Assembly (NCBI RefSeq): GCF_013167895.1
Contig: NZ_BLWC01000001.1
Location: 1,984,001-2,048,000, forward strand
Direction: 5' to 3'
Length of the DNA: 64,000 nucleotides
Origin: Streptomyces fulvorobeus
GTDB taxonomy: Bacteria > Actinomycetota > Actinomycetes > Streptomycetales > Streptomycetaceae
The first letter of the stretch is position 1. The number at the start of each line of letters is the position of its first letter. Both the position numbers and the translations under genes were made by a program. Positions 17,345-26,690 of this stretch are shown one piece after another. The notes below the pieces were generated by a model. The model did no database searches and was not told the DNA's origin. It saw only the letters and a list, made by a program, of their open reading frames with translations.

Positions 17345-19081
17345 CTACTTCGTCCTGTAGTTCTGGCCGAGCACGACGGACACCTCGGCGTTCGCGGCGG
17401 GCTCGCCCTTCTGTACCGAGGCCGTCGGCAGCCCCAGTGTCTTGGCGACCTCGGTCGCCTTGGCCCTGTCCTCGGGCGTCCGGTAGGTCACGGCGGACGA
17501 GGCCGCCGTTTCGCTCTTCCCGCCGTCGACGTAGGCGAATCCGCCGTTGACCAGCTGTACCCGGGCCTTCTCCAGGGCCTCGGGGTTCCCGGTCGCGTTC
17601 CTGATGCCCACCCGGACGGCCGAGTCGCCGTCCGGCGCCTTCACCGTCCCGCCGAGCACGTCCTTGACCACGCTGTTCGTGGTCTGCTCGGTGAGCGTTC
17701 CATCCGGCTCGACCGGCAGGAGCGCGGTCTTGTAGTCGCCGACCTTGGCACGCCCCGCGAGCTTGGCGAGCGACGCTCCGAGGTCCCGCTCGGGGAGCGA
17801 GGGATCGAGGATCTGGCCCAGTGTCTGCACCGTCACCGTCGCGGTCGCCGGGTCCTCCGACAGCTTCCGCAGGACACTGCGCACCACCTGCCCGAACCGC
17901 AGCAGCTGCTTCGCCTCGGGCTCGCCCGGGCCGCGGTAGGTGGCGTACGCGACGGCCGTCTGGCCGCTCAAGGTCTGCGCCTCCCCCTTGTTCACCAGCG
18001 GCGAGGCACCCTTCTTGGCGTCGGGCACGTCGGTGTCGGTGTCGACCTCGATGTTGCCGACCAGCTCGACCAGATTCTCCAGGTACGGCGTGTCGAGCCG
18101 CCACGTGCCGCTGATGTCCGTGCCCAGCAGGGTGTCGATCGACTCGCTCGTGGCACTGGAGCCGTCGTCCTCGACGGAGCGGCCGAGCGTGGTGGCCGAG
18201 CCGTCGTCCTGGGTGAGGGCGAGCGAGTTCGGCAGCAGGACGGTGGTGCCCTGCCCGGTCGTGGCGTTGTCGACGAGCAGCGCGGTGGAGGTGCCGCCCT
18301 CCTTGGTGTTGTGCAGGTGCACCACGATGACGTCCCGCTGCTGCGCGCCGGCCCCGGCGGCCTTCCGCTCGTCCGGTCCGGAGAGGCCGGGGATGCTGTC
18401 GGTGGCCCAGAGGTAGCCCGCGCCGGCGACCACCACGAGCACCGCGACGACGATCAGGGCGACGATCCGGTTGCGGCCCCGGCGCCGTGCCTCTTCGCGG
18501 CGCTCACTGCGGCTCTCGGTGAACTTCAGCCAGTCGATGACGTCTTCGGAGTCCTCGTCGGGCTCCTCGATGAACGAGAACTGCTCGGTGCTGTAGCCGG
18601 GAGCGGCGCGCCGCTGCCCCGGGACGACCGGTTCGGGGTCCGGCTCGGATGGCCGCTCCTGCTCCGGCGGTGCCACCGCGGGGGCGGGGGCCTGCGGCGG
18701 CATGCTCCACTGCTGGGTCGCGCCCGCCGCTGCGGGCTGCTGGCCGCCCACTCCCTGCCCGTAGTCGCCGTAGCCGTAACCCTGTTCCTGGGGGTGTGCG
18801 TCCTGCACCGGCTGGTACGGGGGCACGGTCTGCGGCTGCTGTGCGGCGTATGGGTCGTAACCCTGGGGCTGCTGCGGGAACTGCGCGTACGGGTCGTACC
18901 CGTAGCCCTGGTCGCCGTTCTGACCCTGCTGGGGCTGCTGGGGCTGCTCGGCGTACGGGTCGTACGGCTGCTGCGCCTGCGGCTGTCCCGGCTGCTGGTA
19001 CACCGGCTGCCCGTACTCGTCGTAGCCGACGATCTGAGACTGCTGGTAGTACGGGTCGTACGGATTCTGTCGGTCGTTCAC
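17345..19081 (-). CDS. LytR-CpsA-Psr (LCP) family wall-polymer ligase
   Basis: LCP proteins transfer glycopolymers from lipid carriers to peptidoglycan outside the cell. The 578-residue product has a Gln/Tyr/Pro-rich cytoplasmic N-terminus (about residues 1-160, with repeated YDPY units), a membrane helix at 206-224 (IVALIVVAVLVVVAG), the LCP catalytic domain (VIVVHLHNTK through SVLRKL) and a C-terminal LytR_C domain (VRVGIRNATGNPEAL to the end). Start is GTG at 19081, next to the nadD stop (19 bases). From memory this is the position of the S. coelicolor gene for the polydiglycosylphosphate transferase PdtA. The glycopolymer genes at 26.7-49.1 kb may supply its substrates; that link is inference. 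Confidence 0.9.
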   Translation of the reverse strand: MNDRQNPYDPYYQQSQIVGYDEYGQPVYQQPGQPQAQQPYDPYAEQPQQPQQGQNGDQGYGYDPYAQFPQQPQGYDPYAAQQPQTVPPYQPVQDAHPQEQGYGYGDYGQGVGGQQPAAAGATQQWSMPPQAPAPAVAPPEQERPSEPDPEPVVPGQRRAAPGYSTEQFSFIEEPDEDSEDVIDWLKFTESRSERREEARRRGRNRIVALIVVAVLVVVAGAGYLWATDSIPGLSGPDERKAAGAGAQQRDVIVVHLHNTKEGGTSTALLVDNATTGQGTTVLLPNSLALTQDDGSATTLGRSVEDDGSSATSESIDTLLGTDISGTWRLDTPYLENLVELVGNIEVDTDTDVPDAKKGASPLVNKGEAQTLSGQTAVAYATYRGPGEPEAKQLLRFGQVVRSVLRKLSEDPATATVTVQTLGQILDPSLPERDLGASLAKLAGRAKVGDYKTALLPVEPDGTLTEQTTNSVVKDVLGGTVKAPDGDSAVRVGIRNATGNPEALEKARVQLVNGGFAYVDGGKSETAASSAVTYRTPEDRAKATEVAKTLGLPTASVQKGEPAANAEVSVVLGQNYRTK

Positions 19082-19100
19082 CGGTGCCCCTCTCCGTGGC

Positions 19101-19718
19101 TCATTCGCCGCGGTACAGCTGGCGCTTGTCGATGTACCGGACCACTCCGTCCGGTACCAGATACCAGACCGGATTCTCCTGCGCGACTCTCGCACGGCAG
19201 TCCGTGGAGGAGATGGCCAGCGCCGGGACCTCCACGAGGGAGACACCGCCCTCCGGCAGCCCGTCGTCGGTGAGCACATGCCCCGGGCGGGTCACGCCGA
19301 CGAAGTGGGAGAGCGAGAACAGCTCCTCCGCGTCCCGCCAGGTGAGGATCTGGGAGAGGGCGTCCGCACCGGTGATGAAGAAGAGGTCCGCGTCACCGTG
19401 GAGCGCGCGCAGGTCCCGCAGCGTGTCGATGGTGTACGTCGGTCCGCCGCGGTCGATCTCCAGGCGGCTCACGGAGAACTGAGGGTTCGAGGCCGTCGCG
19501 ATGACCGTCATCAGATAGCGGTCCTCGGCCGGCGAGACCTGCTTGTGGCTCTTCTGCCACGGCTGCCCGGTCGGGACGAAGACGACCTCGTCCAGATGGA
19601 ACTGGGCGGCCACTTCACTGGCCGCCACCAGGTGTCCATGATGGATCGGGTCGAACGTCCCGCCCATCACGCCGAGTCGGCGCTTGGCGCGTCCGGTAGG
19701 CACTTCCTGCTCTCCCAT
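19101..19718 (-). CDS. nadD: Nicotinate-nucleotide adenylyltransferase
   Basis: NadD converts nicotinate mononucleotide and ATP to deamido-NAD in NAD synthesis. The 205-residue protein has the nucleotidyltransferase signature [15 protein letters not shown], the substrate loop [25 protein letters not shown] and the C-terminal [10 protein letters not shown] (ISST/SxR motif). Start is ATG at 19718 ([20 protein letters not shown]); an upstream in-frame extension lacks family similarity. It lies at the head of the nadD-LCP-rsfS-phosphatase run. Confidence 0.95.
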   Translation of the reverse strand: MGEQEVPTGRAKRRLGVMGGTFDPIHHGHLVAASEVAAQFHLDEVVFVPTGQPWQKSHKQVSPAEDRYLMTVIATASNPQFSVSRLEIDRGGPTYTIDTLRDLRALHGDADLFFITGADALSQILTWRDAEELFSLSHFVGVTRPGHVLTDDGLPEGGVSLVEVPALAISSTDCRARVAQENPVWYLVPDGVVRYIDKRQLYRGE

Positions 19719-19756
19719 GCGTGCAGACCCTACTGGTACGGCCGTACGCCTCTGCC

Positions 19757-19999
19757 TCAGCGGTCGCGGTTGAAGCGGGTGGTGATCCACAGCAGGACCA
19801 GCAGCGCGAGGAGCGCACCGCCGCCGGTGAGGTACGGGTTGAGGCTTTCGTGGTTACCACCGGACTCGCCGCCTTCGGAGGCGAGAGTGACCAGCTGGTG
19901 CGCGGTGCTCGTGAGGCTCATCTTCGGCGGGACCTTTTCGTCGGGAGTCGGAGGGAAGACGTCGCCGACATCGTATGCGGGCGCCTCGGGCACGCTCAC
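19757..19999 (-). CDS. Small single-pass membrane protein
   Basis: The 80-residue product begins [20 protein letters not shown] and has one C-terminal membrane helix ([18 protein letters not shown]) followed by RFNRDR, predicting an outside N-terminus and a short basic cytoplasmic tail. There is no cleavable signal or known domain. It lies 38 bases before nadD and 6 bases after the stop of another small membrane protein (20006-20212). Probably co-transcribed with nadD. Function unknown. Confidence 0.75.
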   Translation of the reverse strand: MSVPEAPAYDVGDVFPPTPDEKVPPKMSLTSTAHQLVTLASEGGESGGNHESLNPYLTGGGALLALLVLLWITTRFNRDR

Positions 20000-20005
20000 G
20001 CCGAC

Positions 20006-20212
20006 TCAGTCGTTGGTCTCCTCGTTGCGGTGTCCGCGCAGGAGGAGCCAGCCGAGCAGGGTGGCTCCGCCGATGGAGACGATCAGCACGATCCGAAGCG
20101 TGTCGCCCGGCCCCTGGGCCCCGGACGCGGCGGCGAGCAGTGCGACGGTGTACGGCGTTTCGGGCGTTCCTCGAAGTTGTCCACAGCCCTCCGCACACCG
20201 TGGCGCCAGCAC
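20006..20212 (-). CDS. Small membrane protein
   Basis: The 68-residue product has a central membrane helix (TLRIVLIVSIGGATLLGWLLL) and a charged C-terminus RGHRNEETND. The start is uncertain: a GTG at 20212 is used here, giving MLAPRCAEGCGQLRG, and no strong ribosome site is seen. It is divergent from the M48 peptidase gene (58 bases) and directly precedes the 80-residue membrane protein. Function unknown. Confidence 0.65.
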   Translation of the reverse strand: MLAPRCAEGCGQLRGTPETPYTVALLAAASGAQGPGDTLRIVLIVSIGGATLLGWLLLRGHRNEETND

Positions 20213-20270
20213 CTACGCTGAGAACTGCCAGGGGGACGAGCGACATCTCGTACAAAACAGGGGGCCTTCC

Positions 20271-21388
20271 ATGACCGAAAACAGCCACGAGAACGTGCCG
20301 AGCAGGCAGCGCAGGCGATTCCCGGGAATCTCCTCCCGGGCGTACGAACATCCGGCGGACCGCTCCGCCCTGGTGGCCCTGCGCCGGCTGACGGGGTTCG
20401 ACACCGTGTTCAAGGCGCTCAGCGGGCTCCTTCCCGAGCGCAGCCTGCGGTTGCTCTTCCTCTCGGACTCCGTCCGGGTGAGTGACGCCCAGTTCTCCCA
20501 TCTCAACGCCATGCTGCGGGACGCCTGTTACATCCTGGACCTGGAGAAGGTCCCACCGATGTACGTCAGCCAGGACCCCCGGCCTAACGCGATGTGCATC
20601 GGTCTGGAGGAGCCGATCATCGTGGTGACGACGGGTCTGGTCGAACTGCTGGACGAGGAGGAGATGCGGGCCGTCGTGGGCCATGAGGTGGGCCACGCGC
20701 TCTCCGGCCACTCGGTCTACCGGACGATATTGCTCTTCCTCACCAATCTGGCCGTCAAGATCGCCTGGATTCCCCTCGGCAACGTCGCGATCATGGCGAT
20801 AGTGACGGCGCTGCGCGAGTGGTTCCGCAAGTCCGAGCTGTCGGCGGACCGGGCGGGGCTGCTGGTGGGACAGGATCTGCGGGCTTCGCTGCGCGGCCTG
20901 ATGAAGATCGCCGGCGGCAACCATCTGCACGAGATGAACGTGGACGCGTTCCTCGCCCAGGCCGACGAGTACGAGAAGGGCGGCGACCTGCGCGACTCCG
21001 TGCTGAAGATCCTCAACGTGCTGCCCCGCTCCCATCCGTTCACCGCGGTGCGGGCCGCCGAGCTGAAGAAGTGGTCGGAGACCCGGGACCACCAGCGGAT
21101 CATGGATGGCCACTACCCCGGCGCGACGAGGACAAGGACGCCTCCGTCACGGATTCCTTCCGGGAGTCGGCCTCGCACTACGCGGACACGGTGCGCACCA
21201 GCAAGGACCCGTTGATGAAGCTGGTGGGCGACATCGCGGGCGGTGCGGGGGATCTGGGCGGCAAGCTCCGTGACAGGTTCACCGGCGGCGGCGGCGGGGG
21301 CGCGGGCGCGGGCTCCGGTGCTACGGACGGGCCGGGGAACCGCCGGCCGGAAGGTCCGCAGGAGGGTTCCGGGACGGACCGGAGCTGA
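20271..21388 (+). CDS. M48 family metallopeptidase (HtpX-like), frameshifted near the 3' end
   Basis: This is a zinc metalloprotease with the HExxH motif in VVGHEVGHALSGHSVY, the downstream Glu region (KSELSADRAGLLVG), and membrane-associated segments between them (TILLFLTNLAVKIAW). It begins MTENSHENVPSRQRRRFPG at ATG 20271. The frame runs into unrelated sequence after IMDGHYP at about 21115; adding one C to the CCCC run at 21116-21119 restores RRDEDKDASVTDSFRESA and a 372-residue protein ending at 21388 in a Gly-rich tail. The last 68 bases overlap the convergent gene at 21321-22439. The catalytic domain is intact either way; only the C-terminal tail is affected. Confidence 0.88.
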
Positions 21389-22439
21389 CCGCCAGCGTTC
21401 CGCACAGCGCCGCCGTGCGCGGGCCCGTGGTGTAGGGGTCCGTGCCGGCCGGTCCGCGCCCGTCCGCCCGCTCGCCGGCGAGCAGCGGGGCCAGCGCACC
21501 AGCCGTGTCAGCCGAGCACGACTGGGGCCCGGCCTGCACCTGGGCCGTCCGCACCTCCAGGCGGTGCAGGCGCAGATCCTCCCGGTCGAGGTGGAAGCGC
21601 AGCTCCCGCCGTACGGTGAAGAGCGAGGCGTCGTCCACGTTCCGGGGGACTGAGGCGACCGGGCGGAGCGCGTAGGTGAACGTGTGGTCGGACACCACCT
21701 CCAGGGTGTCCGACCCCACCTCCGCGTAGGCGAGCGTCCCCTGCACCCTGATCCCCGGATCGGCGAGCTCCACGCTCCTGGCGTCGAAGCGCACGAGCCA
21801 GCCGGTGGCGGAGTGCCGGCCGTCGTCGACCGGTGCGCTCATGCTCCGGTCGAACTGGTCCCTCTGATCGGGGTCCAGGAGGCGCTCGACCGGCCGGGTG
21901 GTCGCCCCGGTCAGTACGTCGGCGTCGAGCGAGGACCCCGCCAGGTACTCCCTGACCGTGCTCAGGGCGGCCATGACCTGACTCTCCGAGAAGCTGGGCG
22001 TACGCCGGACCAGGGGCAGGTTGATCCCTTCGGCGCCTTCGCGGAATTCGGCGGCCGGGCTCGCCGCGTAGAGGGCGTCCGGGGTACCGCCCGGCACGGT
22101 GCCCCGGGGTGCGAGGGGCACCACGGTCGACCTGAGCGGTTCGGCCTGTCTGGTGGCGGGCGGCGGAAAAGGGTGGCGGAAGCCTATGTAGAGGGCGGTG
22201 GCGAAGGCCAGGGCGATGAGGACCACGATGGCGAGGGCGGCCCTGGAGCCGTGGCGGGCGGCGCGGCCGGGCAGCGAGCGGACGGCGAGGGCGTGGTCGC
22301 CCATGCGTTCCTGCGCGGAGAACTCCTGGAGCCGGGCAGCGCGGACGAATGATTCGTCGAAGACGAGCGAGCGGTACTCGTCCTCGCCGCCCGCGTGGTT
22401 CTCGGGCGGCCCTTCCGGCGGTTCTCCGCGACCAGTCAT
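21321..22439 (-). CDS. Single-pass membrane protein with extracytoplasmic domain, unknown function
   Basis: The 372-residue protein starts MTGRGEPPEGPPENHAGG (ATG at 22439, ribosome site GGGAGAAG) and has a membrane helix at about residues 70-90 (ALAIVVLIALAFATALYIGF), followed by an extracytoplasmic domain of about 270 residues with mixed alpha/beta character and two or three Cys near the C-terminus (QSCSAD, ALCGTL). Its cytoplasmic part contains LVFDESFVRAARLQEFSAQER, which recurs in the neighbour at 22669-23256. From memory this is the S. coelicolor SCO2583 position; its neighbour SCO2584 has been linked to spore-wall synthesis. No enzyme motif is visible. Confidence 0.82.
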   Translation of the reverse strand: MTGRGEPPEGPPENHAGGEDEYRSLVFDESFVRAARLQEFSAQERMGDHALAVRSLPGRAARHGSRAALAIVVLIALAFATALYIGFRHPFPPPATRQAEPLRSTVVPLAPRGTVPGGTPDALYAASPAAEFREGAEGINLPLVRRTPSFSESQVMAALSTVREYLAGSSLDADVLTGATTRPVERLLDPDQRDQFDRSMSAPVDDGRHSATGWLVRFDARSVELADPGIRVQGTLAYAEVGSDTLEVVSDHTFTYALRPVASVPRNVDDASLFTVRRELRFHLDREDLRLHRLEVRTAQVQAGPQSCSADTAGALAPLLAGERADGRGPAGTDPYTTGPRTAALCGTLAVSSGPSRNPPADLPAGGSPARP

Positions 22440-22668
22440 GACTTCTCCCGATCTCCACGTCACCGGCCGGAGGGCCGGGAGCGGTACGGTCCGCTGCGGC
22501 CGGAAAGGCGTCGGGCAGGTTGTCCGGCGCGTGCTCGGACGCACGTGCGGACAGTGAGAAGCCCCTCCCAGAAGGGGTCATATCTTCAGGGTAGGTCGAT
22601 CGGAGGGAAGGTAAACGCGGGGGAGGCCAGAAGAAGGACGGCGTGCGGGACGGTCCGGGCGGCGGCCG

Positions 22669-23256
22669 TCAGGGGGTGCGGGGTACGGCGGAGACCGCGG
22701 GGCGGGAGTGGACGGCCGGGACCGAGGGGTTCGCGCCCGGCTCGTCGACGCCACTCGTCACCGGCTGCGGGGTCTGGTCCTGGCTGTCGCCTGCGGCGCC
22801 CCGGTACACGGCGGAGAAGGCCAGTGCGACCATGCCGACGCCCATCAGGAGGGCGAGCAGCCAGGCCACCGGCCGGTGCCAGCGTGCCGTGCCGCGGTAG
22901 GGGCGCAGCGCGCCGCCGTGCCGCCCGTAGGGGCCGCTGTAGTCCTCATCGTCCCCCTCGGGGCCGGCCGTGCCCTCCGCGGCCCGTCCGCGGCCGTACA
23001 CGCCGTCCGCTTCATGGCCTTCGTAGCCGTCCTCGTCGAGTGGACCGCCGCCCGGTCGCGCCCGGGCCGCCTCGGCCTCCGCGCGCATCTCCGCCGCCGA
23101 GACCAGCCGCTCCACCGCGCTGGGTTCATGGACCTCGGCGGCCCGTACGAAGTCCTCGTCGAACACCACGGAGGCGAAGTCCTCGTCCGCGCCCCCGCGG
23201 TCGTCGTCGGGCTCCCAGCCGTCCTGGAACGGCCTGCCTCCCACGTCGTCCGGCAC
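22669..23256 (-). CDS. Single-pass membrane protein sharing a cytoplasmic motif with its neighbour
   Basis: The roughly 195-residue protein has an acidic cytoplasmic N-terminus containing SVVFDEDFVRAAEVHEPSAVER, a Gly/Glu/Asp/Tyr-rich linker, one membrane helix (PVAWLLALLMGVGMVALAFS) and a short 45-residue outside tail. The motif aligns with LVFDESFVRAARLQEFSAQER of the next gene, so the two are partial paralogues. Start chosen is GTG at 23256 (VPDDVGGRPFQDGWEP); a start 15 codons upstream is possible. From memory the S. coelicolor counterpart (SCO2584) is an actinobacterial signature protein associated with the spore-wall synthesising complex. Downstream of proA by 68 bases. Confidence 0.8.
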   Translation of the reverse strand: MPDDVGGRPFQDGWEPDDDRGGADEDFASVVFDEDFVRAAEVHEPSAVERLVSAAEMRAEAEAARARPGGGPLDEDGYEGHEADGVYGRGRAAEGTAGPEGDDEDYSGPYGRHGGALRPYRGTARWHRPVAWLLALLMGVGMVALAFSAVYRGAAGDSQDQTPQPVTSGVDEPGANPSVPAVHSRPAVSAVPRTP

Positions 23257-23324
23257 AGCTTCAGCGTAGCCGCGCCCGGTCGCTTTGGGCAGGGAGCGCA
23301 CACATCCGGCGGCGCTCCCCCCGG

Positions 23325-24608
23325 CTACCGGATGTGGCCGTCGCCGGTCACGATGTACTTCGTGGACGTCAGCTCCGGAAGCCCCATGGGGCCTCTGGCG
23401 TGCAGCTTCTGCGTCGAGATGCCGATCTCGGCGCCGAAGCCGAACTGGCCGCCGTCCGTGAAGCGTGTGGAGGCGTTCACCGTGACCGTCGTGGAATCGA
23501 CCAGTTGGGTGAAACGGCGGGCCGCGGCCTGCGACGTGGTCACGATCGCCTCGGTGTGGCCCGAGGACCAGAGCCGGATGTGCGCGACGGCGGCGTCCAG
23601 CGACTCGACGACGGCCGCCGCGATGTCGTACGAGAGGTACTCGGTCTCCCAGTCCTCCGGCGTCGCCTCGACCACGGTGGCCTTCGAGCCTTCGGCGTAC
23701 TCCATGACCCGTTCGTCGCCGTGGACCGTCACCCCGGCCTCCGCCAGGGCGTCCAGGGCCAGCGGGAGGAACTGGTCGGCGACGTCCTTGTGGACGAGCA
23801 GGGTCTCAGCGGCGTTGCACACGCTCGGGCGCTGCGCCTTGGAGTTGATCAGGATGTCGACGGCCATGCGGAGGTCGGTCCGCGCGTCCACGTAGACGTG
23901 GCAGTTGCCGGTGCCGGTCTCGATCACGGGCACCGTGGACTCCTCCACGACCGTGCGGATCAGGGAGGCGCCGCCGCGCGGGATCAGCACGTCGACCAGG
24001 CCGCGGGCGCGCATCAGCTCCCGTACCGAGTCACGGCTCTCGCCCGGTACCAGCTGCACCGCGTCGGCGGGGAGACCGGAGCCGCCGACCGCGTCGCGCA
24101 CCACCCGGACGAGGGCGACGTTCGAGGCGTAGGCGGAGGAGGAGCCCCGCAGGAGTACGGCGTTGCCCGACTTCAGACAGAGGGCGGCGGCGTCCACGGT
24201 CACGTTGGGACGGGCCTCGTAGATGATCCCGACCACGCCGAGCGGCACGCGGACCTGCCGCAGGTCGATGCCGTTGGGAAGCGTCGAGCCGCGCACCACT
24301 TCGCCGACCGGGTCGGGCAGGGCCGCCACGTCGCGCACGTCGGCGGCGATGGCGCGGACGCGCTCGGGGGTGAGGGTGAGCCGGTCGACGATCGACTCAC
24401 CGGTCCCCGCCGCACGGGCGCGGGCGACGTCCTCGGCGTTCGCGGCGACGATCTCGCCCGTGCGCACTTCGAGCGCGTCCGCGATCGCCAGCAGCGCGTC
24501 GTCCTTCGCCGCGCGCGGGAGTGGCGCTATGTCAGCGGCGGCGGCGCGTGCCCGGTAGGCGGCCTGGGCGACCGGGGACATGTTGTCGTACGGCGAAAGC
24601 GTGGTCAT
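23325..24608 (-). CDS. proA: Gamma-glutamyl phosphate reductase
   Basis: ProA reduces gamma-glutamyl phosphate to glutamate semialdehyde, the second step of proline synthesis. The 427-residue protein shows [20 protein letters not shown], the NAD(P) region [13 protein letters not shown] and the catalytic Cys in [17 protein letters not shown]. Start is ATG at 24608 ([17 protein letters not shown]). It is separated from proB only by a 121-residue conserved protein, a common Streptomyces arrangement. Confidence 0.96.
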   Translation of the reverse strand: MTTLSPYDNMSPVAQAAYRARAAAADIAPLPRAAKDDALLAIADALEVRTGEIVAANAEDVARARAAGTGESIVDRLTLTPERVRAIAADVRDVAALPDPVGEVVRGSTLPNGIDLRQVRVPLGVVGIIYEARPNVTVDAAALCLKSGNAVLLRGSSSAYASNVALVRVVRDAVGGSGLPADAVQLVPGESRDSVRELMRARGLVDVLIPRGGASLIRTVVEESTVPVIETGTGNCHVYVDARTDLRMAVDILINSKAQRPSVCNAAETLLVHKDVADQFLPLALDALAEAGVTVHGDERVMEYAEGSKATVVEATPEDWETEYLSYDIAAAVVESLDAAVAHIRLWSSGHTEAIVTTSQAAARRFTQLVDSTTVTVNASTRFTDGGQFGFGAEIGISTQKLHARGPMGLPELTSTKYIVTGDGHIR

Positions 24609-24691
24609 GCCCGCAGGGTAATGCGCACCCTGCGGACACCCCGCACGTATCCCGTGATGCGAGACGGCCGTTTCGAGAGGTGGCCGTGCGT

Positions 24692-25057
24692 TCAGTACGG
24701 GTGCACCCCGACCGGGGCGGCCGGCGGCGGGCCGTACCCCTCGGCGATGCGCAGGTGGTACGTCTCCCGGTCGATGACCTCCAGGCCGACGATCTTCCAC
24801 GGCGGGAGCCCGGCGCTGGAGCGGTGCTCGCCCCACAGCCGCAGCGCGACCGCCGCCGCGTCGTGGAGGTCGCGGGCCTCTTCCCAGTAGCGGATCTCCG
24901 CGTGGTCGCGGGCATATCGGCTGGTCAGCAGGAACGGGTGGTCATGGGCCAGCTGCTCCAGGCCGCGTCTGACCTCCGTGAGCGGGATCTCCGCACCGGA
25001 GACGCTGAGCGTGATGTGCCAGAGCTTGGACTGGGTCCGTTCCTCCCGCGCCGCCAT
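24692..25057 (-). CDS. Conserved hypothetical protein between proB and proA
   Basis: The 121-residue product begins [21 protein letters not shown] and has a compact alpha/beta look ([55 protein letters not shown]). No signal, membrane segment or catalytic motif is recognised. Start ATG 25057 is used because AGGAA lies just upstream; the open frame continues further up with low-complexity sequence. It sits between proB (268 bases) and proA (83 bases), so a role linked to proline synthesis is possible but not shown. Confidence 0.78.
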   Translation of the reverse strand: MAAREERTQSKLWHITLSVSGAEIPLTEVRRGLEQLAHDHPFLLTSRYARDHAEIRYWEEARDLHDAAAVALRLWGEHRSSAGLPPWKIVGLEVIDRETYHLRIAEGYGPPPAAPVGVHPY

Positions 25058-25325
25058 CGGTTCCTGCCCGGTGGTGCGGTCCGCGGTGCTGTCCGTGGTG
25101 CTGCCCGTGGGCAGCACGGCGCCGAGGTCGGAGCCCGCCCCGACGCTGGTCAGGGCGCGGCTGCCCGTCCCTCGGGGCGGCGCCCCCGGGCGCGCTCGTC
25201 TCACCGGCGGCCTCCTGTGAATGCGTTGCTGTGCTGTACGCCTTGTGTCCCCACTACAAAGTTGACCAGTCCGAGGCCGGGCGTGGGGCGCTTTTGGTAA
25301 AGGTCTCTGCCGATTGTCTGGACTT

Positions 25326-26474
25326 TCAACCGCTTCGGGGGGTGAGCCGAGGCACCAGGATGACCAGATCGTCTCTGTGTACGACCTCGCGTTCGTAGGC
25401 GGGACCGAGTTCCTTCGCCAGCTCGCGGGTGGACCGGCCGAGCAGCTGGGGGATCTCCTTGGCGTCGAAGTTGACGAGGCCGCGGGCGACGGCCCGGCCG
25501 GAGAGGTCGCGCAGCTCCACGGGGTCGCCCGCGGTGAACTCGCCCTCGACCGCGGAGATTCCGGCGGGCAGCAGCGAGGTGCGGCGGTCCACCACGGCGC
25601 GTACGGCACCGTCGTCGAGGGTCAGGGCGCCCTGCGGGGTCGACGCGTGGGCCAGCCAGAGCAGCCGGTCGGCGGAGCGGCGCCCGGTCGGGTGGAAGTA
25701 CGTGCCGGTGTCCCGGCCCGCGAGGGCGTCGGCGGCCCGGCTGGCGGAGGTGAGGACGACGGGGATTCCGGCGGCGCTGGCGATCCTGGCGGCTTCGACC
25801 TTGGTCACCATCCCGCCGGTGCCGACGCCCGCCTTCCCCGCGCTGCCGATCGTGACACCTTCGAGGTCCCGCGGCCCGCTGACCTCCGCGACGCGTGTGG
25901 CACCGGGGGTCCTGGGGTCGCCGTCGTACAGCCCGTCGACGTCGGAGAGCAGGACCAGGAGGTCGGCGTGGACGAGGTGGGCGACGAGCGCGGCGAGCCG
26001 GTCGTTGTCGCCGAACCGGATCTCGTCGGTGGCCACGGTGTCGTTCTCGTTGACGACGGGCAGGGCGCCCATGTCGAGGAGCTGGTCCAGCGTGCGGTAG
26101 GCGTTGCGGTAGTGGGCACGCCTGCTGGTGTCGTCGGAGGTGAGGAGCACCTGCCCGACGCGTACGCCGTAGCGCGCGAAGGAGGCCGTGTAGCGGGCGA
26201 CCAGGAGTCCCTGGCCGACGCTGGCGGCAGCCTGCTGGCGGGCCAGGTCCTTGGGTCTGCGGACCAGCCCGAGCGGGGCGAGCCCGGCGGCGATGGCGCC
26301 GCTGGAGACGAGGACGATCTCCTTCTCCCCGCCGCTCCTGACGCCTGCCAGGACATCGACGAGGGCGTCCACGCGGTCGGCGTCGAGGCCGCCTGCCGCC
26401 GTCGTGAGAGAGGAGGAACCGACCTTGACCACGATCCTGCGGGCGCCGGTCACACCCGGCCTGGCAGCTGACAC
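25326..26474 (-). CDS. proB: Glutamate 5-kinase with C-terminal PUA domain
   Basis: ProB phosphorylates glutamate in the first, feedback-controlled step of proline synthesis. The 382-residue protein has the amino-acid kinase motifs RRIVVKVGSSSL, EIVLVSSGAIAAG, VVNENDTVATDEIRFGDND and GTGGMVTKVEAA, and a C-terminal PUA domain (SAVEGEFTAGDPVELRD). Start GTG at 26474 (VSAARPGVTGARR) is preferred because GAGGAAG lies 5 bases upstream; the GTG four codons earlier overlaps that site. In most actinobacteria proB follows obgE directly; here 8.8 kb of glycopolymer genes lie between them. Confidence 0.95.
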   Translation of the reverse strand: MSAARPGVTGARRIVVKVGSSSLTTAAGGLDADRVDALVDVLAGVRSGGEKEIVLVSSGAIAAGLAPLGLVRRPKDLARQQAAASVGQGLLVARYTASFARYGVRVGQVLLTSDDTSRRAHYRNAYRTLDQLLDMGALPVVNENDTVATDEIRFGDNDRLAALVAHLVHADLLVLLSDVDGLYDGDPRTPGATRVAEVSGPRDLEGVTIGSAGKAGVGTGGMVTKVEAARIASAAGIPVVLTSASRAADALAGRDTGTYFHPTGRRSADRLLWLAHASTPQGALTLDDGAVRAVVDRRTSLLPAGISAVEGEFTAGDPVELRDLSGRAVARGLVNFDAKEIPQLLGRSTRELAKELGPAYEREVVHRDDLVILVPRLTPRSG

Positions 26475-26690
26475 GTACTTCCTCACTCTGGCGGGCCCGG
26501 CGCTCCCCGAGAGACCGTCGCGGCCCTCGTGGCCCGGGCTTGCGGGGGCCGTCCCCGAGCAGCACAGTACGCGAGCGGCCGCGCCCGGCGCCCTCCCGTT
26601 CCGCTCGATGGACAGCCGCTGCGGACAGTTTCGGCGGACGATTTCGCCGGACAGCTGGGGAGGTACCGGGCACGGCCGCCCGCGACAGCG

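Noticed and set aside
18780..19060. Tyr/Gln/Pro repeats at the LCP N-terminus as a separate repeat element
   Set aside because: They are in frame within the LCP protein and typical of disordered cytoplasmic tails of Streptomyces LCP proteins.
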